Below, one piece after another: positions 29,367 to 38,324 of a DNA stretch of 48,270 bases. Source of the DNA: Prevotella sp. (GTDB lineage Bacteria; Bacteroidota; Bacteroidia; Bacteroidales; Bacteroidaceae); contig JAFRYZ010000050.1 in assembly GCA_017442825.1 (NCBI GenBank), positions 1 through 48,270 of the forward strand. Direction: 5' to 3'. How positions within the stretch are numbered: position 1 is the stretch's first letter; every line of letters begins with the position of its first letter. The notes under the pieces were generated by a model that searched no databases, was not told the DNA's origin, and saw only the letters and a program-made list of their open reading frames with translations. Both the position numbers and the translations under genes were made by a program.

Positions 29367-31559
29367 ATGAAACGAATTTATTTTTTATTCGCGCTCGTAG
29401 CAGCAGCAGTCTGCGCCTCAGCAGCAAATCTGTCGGAAGACTTTTCGTCTCTTCCAGCCCAAGACTATTCTGGAACGGTAACCACCAGTTCCGGTCAATG
29501 GGAGTTAATCAACATGAAAGCAACCACCAAAAACGGTTCCCAGGTGTTGCTCTTCAACGGCAATGGCTCCTATGTCAGGTCACCTAAAGTGGATAATCCC
29601 GGAACCCTTACCATAGCCTTCGGTTGTGGCGGCTCCAAGGAGTTCAACATCGCCTACTCTGTCAATGGCGGCGAATGGACCACCCTGGACACATACAAGA
29701 TGTCCAGTGCAGGCACCTATACGTACAACAAAGACACCGGCCTCGGCGAGACCGAAGGCGTGCGCTTTAAGATTACTGCCACAAAAGGTGGCAACGTCTG
29801 GATGACATCTATCACCATCGGCAATGCTTCCGGCGGCGGCAGCCAAGGCGGCGGTGAAGGTGGTGAAGGTGGCGAAGGTGGCGACGAGCCCACCAACCCC
29901 GACCCACAGCCAGAGATTCCGTGGACGGGTCCGCACAGTGTGGAACACTGCATCTACGTAGCCCCCTGGGCACCCGACGACAGTGGAGACGGTTCGTGGG
30001 AGCATCCCTATTACAACTTGCAGAAAGCCGTTGACCAGGCACAGCCCGGCGACAGCATCTATGTGCGCGGCGGCACCTACTATCCCAGTGCTTGGCGCGA
30101 CAAGATGTCGGATGGCAAAATGCTCAAGACCAACAAGGTTCTCATCAACAAGAAGGGTGATGCCGACCATTGGTACACCATCAAGACTTTCCCCGGCGAA
30201 TTCCCCGTGCTGAATTTCAAAGACCAGCCTAAGGGCACCAACAAGTCATCCACCTATGGTGGCATACAACTTGAGGGAGAATACTGGCACATCTACGGTC
30301 TGCACATTACCGAGGCTGGCGATAACGGCATCAAACTGGAGGGTTCACACAACAGAATTGAACGTTGCACCTTCAGCAAGAACGACGACACGGGCATTCA
30401 GCTGGGCTTCGGCCACAAATTTGAAGACTCCCACCCGGGCATCAGCAAGAACGACGGTACGTATTGTGCCTACAACGACGTTATCAACTGCGACTCCTAC
30501 CTCAACTTCGACCAAGCCAGCGGTGGCGGCAATGCCGACGGCTTCGCCTGCAAGATGCACAACGGCATCGGAAACCGGTTTATTGGCTGCCGCGCTTGGC
30601 ACAACAGCGACGATGCCTGGGACCTCTATGAAACCGACTTTGCCGTGAAGATGATTGAGTGCTGGGGTTGGGCATCGGGCGATCCGAACGACTTCGGAGG
30701 TCGTCGCGGCAACGGTAACGGCATCAAGCTCGGCGGCAACGGAACGGGCGGCTCTTCTGTCGGCATTCATGAGGCATGGTACTGTGTTGCTTTCAAGAAT
30801 AACCAGACATCTTCCGTGAAAGGCTTCGATGAGAACTCCCACAAGGGTGGCGTGAAACTCATCAACTGTCTGGCATTCGACAACGGCTACGACTTCATGT
30901 TCGAAGACTGCGACGACCCCAACGAATTCTTCTTCTACAACAACGTCTGCATGGGTAAGACCGAGACCAAAGGCGGATACACCGACAGCAACAACGCCGT
31001 CAACCTAAGCATTGCCGATGCCAAGAACGCTTGGAAGAACAACGCTGTCACTACTGGTTTCTCGAAGGACGACTATGTCAGCCTCAGCGAGGAAGATGCT
31101 ATGGCTCCACGCGCTGCCGACGGCAGTCTGCCTACACGCTTTGCCCGCCTGAAGAGCAGTTCTGTTCTCATTGGCAAGGGTAAGGACATGACGGAAGAAC
31201 TGAAAGCCTCTTTCCCCGACCTGTGGCAAAACTATGTGGACCGCTGCGGCAAGGATCTGGGTCCGTATGACTACAAGTCTTCTGCTACGACAGGTGCCCA
31301 GCTTATCCTCACCAATAGTAAGGAACTGTCGCTGACTGTTGCCCACGGCAACCTTCAGTTTACTGTTCCTGCCGATGGCAAAGCTTGCGTTGACCTCTTC
31401 TCTCCGCAGGGCGTACAGGTGGCAAAGGTAGCCAACCTGCTCGTATCTGCAGGCGGTCAGTACAGCATACCCGTCAATGCGCAACTGACGACAGGAGTCT
31501 ATGTTGCACGTCTTAGTTTTAACGGAGAAACACGAACCGTGAAATTTACCGTGAAATAA
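29367..31559 (+). CDS. Secreted pectate lyase, polysaccharide lyase family 9-like
   Basis: Predicted to cleave polygalacturonate (pectin) by beta-elimination with calcium. It is 730 residues. Signal peptide MKRIYFLFALVAAAVCASA is followed by an N-terminal beta-sandwich (to about 150) and a Gly/Glu linker (GGGEGGEGGEGG). The right-handed parallel beta-helix (about 195-640) has DGSWEHPYYNLQKAVDQAQP, GIKLEGSHNRIERCTF and ADGFACKMHNGIG followed by NSDDAWDLYE. That last set matches the PL9 calcium Asp cluster and catalytic Lys. The C-terminal 80 residues (VDLFSPQGVQVAKV to RTVKFTVK) form a type IX-secretion sorting domain. It lies 30 bases after the regulator gene and 18 before fucO, so it is likely in the same operon. 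Confidence 0.82.
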   Translation: MKRIYFLFALVAAAVCASAANLSEDFSSLPAQDYSGTVTTSSGQWELINMKATTKNGSQVLLFNGNGSYVRSPKVDNPGTLTIAFGCGGSKEFNIAYSVNGGEWTTLDTYKMSSAGTYTYNKDTGLGETEGVRFKITATKGGNVWMTSITIGNASGGGSQGGGEGGEGGEGGDEPTNPDPQPEIPWTGPHSVEHCIYVAPWAPDDSGDGSWEHPYYNLQKAVDQAQPGDSIYVRGGTYYPSAWRDKMSDGKMLKTNKVLINKKGDADHWYTIKTFPGEFPVLNFKDQPKGTNKSSTYGGIQLEGEYWHIYGLHITEAGDNGIKLEGSHNRIERCTFSKNDDTGIQLGFGHKFEDSHPGISKNDGTYCAYNDVINCDSYLNFDQASGGGNADGFACKMHNGIGNRFIGCRAWHNSDDAWDLYETDFAVKMIECWGWASGDPNDFGGRRGNGNGIKLGGNGTGGSSVGIHEAWYCVAFKNNQTSSVKGFDENSHKGGVKLINCLAFDNGYDFMFEDCDDPNEFFFYNNVCMGKTETKGGYTDSNNAVNLSIADAKNAWKNNAVTTGFSKDDYVSLSEEDAMAPRAADGSLPTRFARLKSSSVLIGKGKDMTEELKASFPDLWQNYVDRCGKDLGPYDYKSSATTGAQLILTNSKELSLTVAHGNLQFTVPADGKACVDLFSPQGVQVAKVANLLVSAGGQYSIPVNAQLTTGVYVARLSFNGETRTVKFTVK

Positions 31560-31577
31560 CTAACCAATAAGACAACT

Positions 31578-32732
31578 ATGGTCAACAGATTCATCTTGAA
31601 CGAAGTGTCATACTTCGGACCGGGCGCTCGCAAGGAGCTGCCCGGAGTAGTTCAGCGCCTCGGCTTTAAAAAGGCGTTAGTGGTAACCGACAAAGGGCTG
31701 ATGAAATTCGGCGTGGCACAAAAAGTGCTCGACGTAATGGACGAGGCAGGCATCCCCTATGCCATCTTCGACGATGTGAAACCCAACCCCACGGTGACCA
31801 ACGTGAAAAACGGTATCGATGCCTGCAAGGCTGCGCAAGCCGACTTCATCGTAGCTATTGGTGGAGGCTCCGCCATGGACACCGCCAAAGGTATCGGCAT
31901 TGTCATCAACAACCCTGAGTTCGCCGACATCGTATCGTTGGAAGGCGTTGCTGACACCAAGAAGAAGACGTTGCCTATCATCGCACTGCCTACAACGGCA
32001 GGAACGGCGGCAGAAACCACCATCAACTACGTCATCATTGACGAAAGCCGACAGGCAAAGATGGTGTGCGTAGATCCGAACGACATCCCCTGTGTAGCTA
32101 TCGTCGATGCCGAACTGATGTACTCACTGCCGAAGTCACTCACGGCGGCTACGGGCATGGATGCCATGACGCACGCCATTGAGGGTCTCATCACGAAAGC
32201 CGCTTGGGAGATGAGCGACATGTTCGAGTTGAAAGCCATAGAGATGATTTACAAATATCTGCCCATCGCCGTCAACGACCCGACGAATCCGGAAGGTCGC
32301 AACGGTATGGCGGTGGCGCAGTATATCGCCGGTATGGCATTCTCCAACGTCGGTCTGGGTGTTGACCACGGTATGGCTCACCCTATGTCTGCCCTTCACG
32401 ACGTGCCTCACGGCGTGGCTTGTGCCATTCTGCTGCCTACGGTAATGCGTTTCAATGCGCCCGTTGCCAAAGCGAAGTATGTAGATATTGCGAAAGTCTG
32501 CGGCGTCTATCAAGACGGCATGACTGTTGATGAGGCTGCAGATGCTGCCTGCAAGGCTATTGAAGACCTGTCGAAGCTGGTAGGCATCCCACAGCATCTC
32601 ACCGAACTGGGTATTGAGGAAAAAGACATTCCGGCATTGGCAGAACAGGCTATTGTCGATGTCTGCACACCAGGCAACCCGCGCGAGGTGACCAAGCAGG
32701 ACATCCTCGACTTGTATCATAAGATTTTGTAG
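31578..32732 (+). CDS. fucO: Lactaldehyde reductase (iron-dependent alcohol dehydrogenase)
   Basis: Reduces L-lactaldehyde, made from fucose and rhamnose breakdown, to 1,2-propanediol with NADH. It is 384 residues, the usual FucO length (E. coli 382). The NAD site is IVAIGGGSAMDTAKGIGIV near 91-109. The iron site uses Asp and His residues in ATGMDAMTHAIEG and GVDHGMAHPMSALHDVPHG. FNVGLGV-like SNVGLGVDHG and CTPGNPREVTKQDI at the end are FucO hallmarks. It follows the pectate lyase gene by 18 bases and ends before a strong terminator. No fucose or rhamnose aldolase is in the window. Confidence 0.92.
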   Translation: MVNRFILNEVSYFGPGARKELPGVVQRLGFKKALVVTDKGLMKFGVAQKVLDVMDEAGIPYAIFDDVKPNPTVTNVKNGIDACKAAQADFIVAIGGGSAMDTAKGIGIVINNPEFADIVSLEGVADTKKKTLPIIALPTTAGTAAETTINYVIIDESRQAKMVCVDPNDIPCVAIVDAELMYSLPKSLTAATGMDAMTHAIEGLITKAAWEMSDMFELKAIEMIYKYLPIAVNDPTNPEGRNGMAVAQYIAGMAFSNVGLGVDHGMAHPMSALHDVPHGVACAILLPTVMRFNAPVAKAKYVDIAKVCGVYQDGMTVDEAADAACKAIEDLSKLVGIPQHLTELGIEEKDIPALAEQAIVDVCTPGNPREVTKQDILDLYHKIL

Positions 32733-32758
32733 GACAGAACAACCTCTTTATGACCTAT

Positions 32759-32788
32759 AAAAAAGCCTCCCGATTGGGGAGGCTTTTC
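32759..32788. terminator. Bidirectional terminator between fucO and the Na/Pi symporter gene
   Basis: AAAAGCCTCCC-GATT-GGGGAGGCTTTT is a perfect 11-bp G+C-rich stem flanked by A and T tracts on both sides. It can end transcription of both convergent genes. Confidence 0.9.
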
Positions 32789-32792
32789 TTTA

Positions 32793-34505
32793 TCAACTAT
32801 TTCTTTGTTTTGTTCCCATTCGGGCTTCAACGACGTTGACGACATAGTCGCCCAGCTTTTCGCATTCGCTGATGATGTCCATATACATTGTACCGATGGC
32901 ATAGGTATATTTGTGGTCATCGATATCGTTGATGTTCTGAGACTTCAACTGGTTGCGGTAGTTGTTGATTTCGTTTTCTATGTTGAACGAACGGTTGATG
33001 TCGTTCTGCTCGCGGTAGCCCACCAGCGTGGCATTCATCTGCGACAAGGCTTGGTTGGTGAGTTCCATCATCTGATGCATGTGATGGTATTGGTCTTGGG
33101 TGAAATCTTCCTTGCCCTTGATGCGTCGGTTCAGTGTTCGGGCAATGTTATAACAAGAGTCACCGATACTCTCTATCTCGCTGATTTCGCGCAACATGGC
33201 TCGAATCTTTGCCTTCGTCTCGTCGGAGAGATGGGCATCTGAGATTTCGTCCAGGTATTTGGCTATCTCTATCTCCATGTTGTCGGAGATGCCTTCGTAT
33301 TTCTCTATGCGCGAGAAGGCTTTGACAAAGGCTGCCTCATCTTTCTCTACCACCAGTTCGCGCACCATGCCGAACATGCGCTGGATACGGACGGCAAAGG
33401 ATTGGATTTCTTTTTGTGCCTCAAGCACGGAAAGCTCTGGCGTCTTCATGAAGCCGGCTGTGATGAAACGCAGACGGAAGTCTTCTTCCTCGCCATCGAC
33501 CTTCTTCGGTTTGATGACACGACAGACAATCTTTTCTATCTGAGGTATGAACCAGATGAGGATGATGGTGTTGGCAACATTGAAGCAGGTGTGGAAGGCT
33601 GCCAATACGAACGACAGCTTGGCGGCGTTGGCAAGGAAGCCAGGAGCACCCTTGACCATCGTCTCGTCGTAGCCCACCAGTCCGCACACCATATCGACAA
33701 AGGGTTTGAAGACAACAAGTATCCAGCAGATGCCGAAGAGGTTGAAGAACATATGGGCAAAGGCAGCTCGACGCGCCTGTGTGTTGGCTGTCATCGCTGC
33801 GATATTCGAAGTAACAGTAGTTCCGATGTTCTCACCCATGACGAGGGCTATGCCCTGATAGATGGGCAGTACGCCACTGGAACAGAGTATCATCGTGATG
33901 GCCATAACGACTGCCGACGACTGGACACAGAGTGTCAGCACACCTCCCAATAGAAGGAAGATAATAGTGGTGACAAACGAATTGGGGTCAAACTGCGAAA
34001 AGAAGTCGAGCACAGCCTGATTCTCACCCAGATGCATGTCGATACCTGTCTGGCGAAGAGTGCCCAGTCCGAGAAACATAAAGGCGATACCGAAAAGGAA
34101 ATCACCGATAAATCGTTTCTTTTTTGAATAAATCAGGATGATGGCAATGAAGAATGCCGGATAGACAAAGTCGGTGATGTTGAACGAGAAACCGGCAGAC
34201 ATAATCCACGCCGTCAGCGTTGTACCGATGTTGGCACCCATGATGACGGAGATGGCTTGTGCCAACGTCAACAGTCCCGCATTGACAAACGAGACGGTCA
34301 TCACCGTAGTAGCAGTGGACGACTGCACGGCAGCTGTGACGAACATTCCCGTCAGCATTCCCGTAAACCGGTTGGTAGTCATAGCTTGCAGGACGTGACG
34401 CAAATGCGAACCTGCCATTTTCTGCAAACTGTCGCTCATCGATTTCATACCGAACATCAGCAAAGCCAACGAACCGATGAGCTTAAAGAAAATCCAAATC
34501 GACAT
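32793..34505 (-). CDS. Na/Pi cotransporter family protein with PhoU-like C-terminal domain
   Basis: A 570-residue inner-membrane protein predicted to move phosphate with sodium. The two inverted family repeats are visible: AAVQSSTATTVMTVSFVNAG with GANIGTTLTAWI, and CVQSSAVVMAITMILCSSG with GENIGTTVTSNIAA. After about residue 340 a soluble helical PhoU-like domain continues to the end (EISEIESIGDSCYNIARTL, SECEKLGDYVVNVVEAR). ATG at 34505 is chosen, since the frame's earlier start would be TTG. The promoter is a hairpin cassette whose -7 box (34541-34548) lies 35 bases upstream. No pho regulator is adjacent. Confidence 0.88.
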   Translation of the reverse strand: MSIWIFFKLIGSLALLMFGMKSMSDSLQKMAGSHLRHVLQAMTTNRFTGMLTGMFVTAAVQSSTATTVMTVSFVNAGLLTLAQAISVIMGANIGTTLTAWIMSAGFSFNITDFVYPAFFIAIILIYSKKKRFIGDFLFGIAFMFLGLGTLRQTGIDMHLGENQAVLDFFSQFDPNSFVTTIIFLLLGGVLTLCVQSSAVVMAITMILCSSGVLPIYQGIALVMGENIGTTVTSNIAAMTANTQARRAAFAHMFFNLFGICWILVVFKPFVDMVCGLVGYDETMVKGAPGFLANAAKLSFVLAAFHTCFNVANTIILIWFIPQIEKIVCRVIKPKKVDGEEEDFRLRFITAGFMKTPELSVLEAQKEIQSFAVRIQRMFGMVRELVVEKDEAAFVKAFSRIEKYEGISDNMEIEIAKYLDEISDAHLSDETKAKIRAMLREISEIESIGDSCYNIARTLNRRIKGKEDFTQDQYHHMHQMMELTNQALSQMNATLVGYREQNDINRSFNIENEINNYRNQLKSQNINDIDDHKYTYAIGTMYMDIISECEKLGDYVVNVVEARMGTKQRNS

Positions 34506-34540
34506 AAACAAAAATGGGTTTAAATCATATTTTTATGGTG

Positions 34541-34572
34541 CAAAGATACGATTAAGCGAGCACAAAAACAAA
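34541..34572 (-). promoter_or_regulatory. Promoter of the Na/Pi symporter gene
   Basis: Minus-strand TTTG at 34572-34569, a 20-base spacer and TATCTTTG at 34548-34541. Confidence 0.68.
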
Positions 34573-34690
34573 GAACTTGTTCTTTTTTTGTCAAGCGAGA
34601 GTATCTTCGACATAGTCAATGATACGATTAAGCGAGCACAAAAACAAAGAACTTGTTCTTTTTTTTGTCGAGCTTTCCTTTGTTTTTTTG
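34541..34690 (-). repeat. Two hairpin-promoter cassettes (76-base period) in the divergent symporter/kinase intergenic region
   Basis: GATACGATTAAGCGAG followed by CACAAAAACAAAGAACTTG and TTCTTTTTTTGTC occurs at 34545 and again at 34621, exactly 76 bases apart. The inner stem is AACAAAGAAC/GTTCTTTGTT-like. Between copies is AGCGAGAGTATCTTCGACATAG, equal to the linker of the other cassettes. The outer copy's box is changed (ATCATTG), so the gene-proximal copy is the likely active promoter. Confidence 0.8.
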
Positions 34691-34709
34691 TCGTTTCTTC
34701 GTATCTTTG
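34679..34709 (+). promoter_or_regulatory. Promoter of the nucleoside kinase-korAB transcript
   Basis: TTTG at 34679-34682, a 19-base spacer and TATCTTTG at 34702-34709; the ATG is 20 bases further. It lacks the CTCGCTTAATCG tract of the cassettes but starts at their edge. Confidence 0.65.
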
Positions 34710-34729
34710 ACCCCTATAATGCAACTAAC

Positions 34730-36424
34730 ATGGAAAAAACAATCGTTATCAAGTGTCTCAACAACGGCAAACAGCTGTCGGTACCCATCGGTACGAGTCT
34801 GATAGAAGCCTACGAATTACTGCAGGTGGAGATGCGGTATCCTCCCGTATGTGCGCGTGTAAATAATAAGGTAGAGGGATTGCACTACCGCATTTATCAT
34901 GCCAAGACCATCGAGTTTCTCGACATTACCAGTTCCAGCGGCAAACGCTGCTATACACGGACACTCTTCTTCGTGCTCTGCAAGGCTGTGGAAGACTTGC
35001 GACCTGGCACTCACGTGTGGATAGACATTCCCGTCAGCAACGGATACTACGTCGATTTGGAGTTCCCCGTCGATGTAAATGCGCTGCGACAACGCATGCA
35101 GGAGATTATTGATGCCGATATGCCCGTACGCCGGTTTGAGGTGCCAACGGAGGAAGCTATCGAAATGTTCGATACCAAAGGCGACAAGGTGAAAGCTAAA
35201 CTGTTGCGAAGTACGGGAAAACTCTATACGATTTACTACCAGATAGAGCATTACGTGGACTTCTACTACGGTTCGTTGCTGACACGCACTTCACAACTCA
35301 CACTATTCGGACTGGAACCCTACTACGACGGGTTGCTGTTGCGCATTCCAACACGTGAAGACCCGTCAAAGCTGGGCGAAATTACCAAGCAGGACAAGAT
35401 GTTCGAAATCTTTAAGGAGCACCACCGCTGGCAAAAACTTCTCGGTGTGAGCAATGTCGGTGACTTCAACGAGATTGTAGATAAGGGGCAAACCAACAGT
35501 ATCATACAAGTTTCCGAGGCGCTGCAAGAGAAGAAGATTGCCAAGATTGCCTTCGATATTGCTGCTCGCATCAATCCTGAATTGTTGCCGGAACGCTACC
35601 GCAACGATGTCGAAACGCAACCGGTAAAGATGGTTCTTATAGCAGGACCTTCATCATCGGGCAAGACGACTACCTGCAAGCGGCTCTCCATTCAGTTGCT
35701 GACCAACGGCATAAAACCTGTGCCTATCTCTCTTGACGATTATTTCCTCGACCGTGAAGCTACACCGAAAGACGAAACGGGCGACTACGACTTCGAGAGT
35801 CTCTATGCACTCAACCTGCCTTTACTCAACGAGCAGCTGACGGCTCTTTTCGATGGCAAGGAAGTGGAACTGCCACGATATGACTTCCTACAGGGCAAGA
35901 GCGTGAAGAGTGGAAAGAAACTGAAACTGCAAGATAACGAAGTGCTCGTAGTGGAAGGAATACATGCACTCAACCCAGAACTCACGGCAAGCATTCCCGA
36001 GGAAATCAAATACCGCGTCTATGCCTCAGCACTCACGACGATCCTCCTCGACGACCATAACTACATTCCTACTACCGACAACCGACTACTACGCCGCATC
36101 GTACGCGACAACAACTATCGAGGTGTGTCGGCTCAGGAAACCATACGCCGGTGGCCTAGTGTGAGGCGAGGGGAAAACAAATGGATATTCCCCTATCAGG
36201 AGAATGCTGATGCCATGTTTAATACTGCCATGCTCTATGAACTGGCTGTTATCCGCGATTATGCGCTAGCCTTGTTGGAGCAGGTACCAGAAAACTGTGC
36301 GGAATACAGCGAGGCATACAGGTTGAGGAAATTCCTGACTTATTTCAAACCTGTTTCCATGGAGACATTGCCACCAACGAGCCTGTTAAGGGAATTCCTG
36401 GGTGGTAGTTCCTACGAATATTAA
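34730..36424 (+). CDS. Nucleoside (uridine-type) kinase with N-terminal TGS/ThrRS-like region
   Basis: A 564-residue protein that joins two parts. Residues 1-180 resemble the TGS and editing-side domains of threonyl-tRNA synthetase (VPIGTSLIEAYELLQ, HVWIDIPVSNGYYVDLEF). The rest is a P-loop kinase of the uridine kinase/phosphoribulokinase type: Walker A VLIAGPSSSGKTTTCKRLS near 300-317, SLDDYFLDREATPKDETGDYD, and VVVEGIHALNP. It is expected to phosphorylate a nucleoside or similar hydroxyl group, but the substrate of this fused form is not settled. ATG at 34730 is chosen; the frame upstream runs through promoter DNA. korA follows after 25 bases and is probably co-transcribed. Confidence 0.83.
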   Translation: MEKTIVIKCLNNGKQLSVPIGTSLIEAYELLQVEMRYPPVCARVNNKVEGLHYRIYHAKTIEFLDITSSSGKRCYTRTLFFVLCKAVEDLRPGTHVWIDIPVSNGYYVDLEFPVDVNALRQRMQEIIDADMPVRRFEVPTEEAIEMFDTKGDKVKAKLLRSTGKLYTIYYQIEHYVDFYYGSLLTRTSQLTLFGLEPYYDGLLLRIPTREDPSKLGEITKQDKMFEIFKEHHRWQKLLGVSNVGDFNEIVDKGQTNSIIQVSEALQEKKIAKIAFDIAARINPELLPERYRNDVETQPVKMVLIAGPSSSGKTTTCKRLSIQLLTNGIKPVPISLDDYFLDREATPKDETGDYDFESLYALNLPLLNEQLTALFDGKEVELPRYDFLQGKSVKSGKKLKLQDNEVLVVEGIHALNPELTASIPEEIKYRVYASALTTILLDDHNYIPTTDNRLLRRIVRDNNYRGVSAQETIRRWPSVRRGENKWIFPYQENADAMFNTAMLYELAVIRDYALALLEQVPENCAEYSEAYRLRKFLTYFKPVSMETLPPTSLLREFLGGSSYEY

Positions 36425-36449
36425 TCATCTAAACACATAACACTCTTCT

Positions 36450-38297
36450 ATGAACAAACCAATAGAAATTAAAGAGCTGTCACAGGTTGTCGTACGCTTT
36501 TCTGGCGACTCTGGTGACGGCATGCAACTCGCAGGCAATATTTTTTCTACCATCTCAGCAACCGTCGGCAACGGCATCTCTACCTTCCCAGATTATCCTG
36601 CCGACATTCGTGCACCGCAAGGTTCACTGACTGGTGTCAGCGGTTTTCAGGTACATATCGGAGAAGGACGGGTCTATACGCCTGGCGACCAGTGCGACGT
36701 GCTCGTTGCCATGAATGCGGCTGCTCTGAAAACACAATATCGCTATGCTAAACCGCAGGCAACCATCATCATCGACACCGATGCTTTCGAAGCCAATGAC
36801 TTGAAGAAGGCGCAGTTTGAAACTGACGACTATCTTGCCGAGATGAATATTGACCCTGACCGCGTCATTCAATGCCCGCTGACAACCATGGTGAAAGACT
36901 GTCTTGCCGACAGTGGGATGGACAACAAAGCCATACTGAAGTGTCGCAACATGTTTGCACTGGGATTGGTGTGCTGGCTCTTCGACCGTGACCTCAATCT
37001 GGTGTTCAACTTCCTACGTGAGAAATTCGCCAAGAAACCTGCCATTGCCGAAAACAATATCAAAGTGGTACAGGCTGGTTACGATTACGGATACAACACT
37101 CACTCTTCTGCCATCAATGTCTATCGCATAGAGACAAAGGAGAAGGTGCCAGGCCGCTATATGGACATCACCGGCAACAAGGCTACAGCCTACGGATTTA
37201 TTGCCGCTGCCGAGAAAGCCGGACTGCGTCTTTTCTTGGGTTCCTACCCCATCACACCGGCTACCGACGTGTTGCACGAATTGTCCAAACACAAGTCGTG
37301 CGGTGTCATCACCGTACAGTGTGAAGACGAAATCTCTGGCTGTGCCTCAGCCCTCGGAGCTTCGTTTGCTGGTGCATTGGGAGTCACCTCCACCTCCGGA
37401 CCGGGTATCTGCCTGAAGTCAGAAGCCATGAACCTCGCTGTCATCATGGAACTGCCCCTCGTCGTTCTCGACGTTCAGCGTGGCGGTCCTGCTACCGGTC
37501 TGCCAACAAAGTCAGAACAGACTGACCTCCTGCAGGTGCTCTTCGGACGTAATGGAGAGAGTCCCATGCCGGTGATGGCGGCAACAAGTCCTGCAGACTG
37601 CTTCGATGCTGCCTACCAAGCCTCGAAGATGGCGTTGGAACACATGACGCCCGTCGTGTTGCTTACCGATGCTTATGTTGCTAATGGTTCCGGCGCCTTC
37701 AAACTGCCCGAGATGGCAAAACTCGATGCTATCAACCCGCCATTCGTTCCTGAGGAGTTGAAGGAAACGTGGACGCCCTATATGCGTACGGAAGACGGAG
37801 GCCGCTACTGGGCTGTGCCTGGACGCAAAGGGTTCGCACATATCCTCGGCGGACTGGAGAAGGACAGCAAGACAGGTGCCATCTCTACCAATCCTGAAAA
37901 CCACGACCTGATGACTCGCCTGCGTCAGCAGAAGATTGCCAACATCAAAGTGCCCGACCTTGAGGTGGAAGGCGATGTCGATGATGCCGACCTGCTCATC
38001 GTAGGTTTTGGTTCCACCTATGGTCATCTGCACTCTGCCATGGACGAACTGCGCCAAAAGGGTTACAAGGTGGCACAGGCCCACTTCAAATACCTCAATC
38101 CACTTCCTGCCAATACAACAGCCGTCATGAAACGCTACAAGAAGGTGGTGGTGGCAGAACAGAACATGGGACAGCTTGCTGCCTATCTCCGCATGAAGAT
38201 CGACAACTTCGTACCGGAACAATACAACGAAGTGAAAGGACAACCTTTCTCCATCAACGAATTGGTTAAACACTTCGAAGGAATCATCAATCAATAA
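36450..38297 (+). CDS. korA: 2-oxoglutarate (2-oxoacid):ferredoxin oxidoreductase subunit alpha
   Basis: With KorB it interconverts 2-oxoglutarate and succinyl-CoA using ferredoxin, central to anaerobic carbon metabolism. It is 615 residues. An N-terminal gamma-type domain (VVRFSGDSGDGMQLAGNIFS, about 10-190) is fused to the pyrimidine-binding domain (GFIAAAEKAGLRLFLGSYPITPATDVLHEL; ECEDEISGCASALGASFAGA-like EDEISGCASALGAS). The C-terminal domain has VAEQNMGQLAAYLRM. The gamma-alpha fusion is usual in Bacteroidetes. No ferredoxin-like delta subunit gene is adjacent, so the electron acceptor is encoded elsewhere. korB starts 27 bases on. Confidence 0.9.
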   Translation: MNKPIEIKELSQVVVRFSGDSGDGMQLAGNIFSTISATVGNGISTFPDYPADIRAPQGSLTGVSGFQVHIGEGRVYTPGDQCDVLVAMNAAALKTQYRYAKPQATIIIDTDAFEANDLKKAQFETDDYLAEMNIDPDRVIQCPLTTMVKDCLADSGMDNKAILKCRNMFALGLVCWLFDRDLNLVFNFLREKFAKKPAIAENNIKVVQAGYDYGYNTHSSAINVYRIETKEKVPGRYMDITGNKATAYGFIAAAEKAGLRLFLGSYPITPATDVLHELSKHKSCGVITVQCEDEISGCASALGASFAGALGVTSTSGPGICLKSEAMNLAVIMELPLVVLDVQRGGPATGLPTKSEQTDLLQVLFGRNGESPMPVMAATSPADCFDAAYQASKMALEHMTPVVLLTDAYVANGSGAFKLPEMAKLDAINPPFVPEELKETWTPYMRTEDGGRYWAVPGRKGFAHILGGLEKDSKTGAISTNPENHDLMTRLRQQKIANIKVPDLEVEGDVDDADLLIVGFGSTYGHLHSAMDELRQKGYKVAQAHFKYLNPLPANTTAVMKRYKKVVVAEQNMGQLAAYLRMKIDNFVPEQYNEVKGQPFSINELVKHFEGIINQ

Positions 38298-38324
38298 AAC
38301 TACGAATTAAACGAAAAAAAGGAT

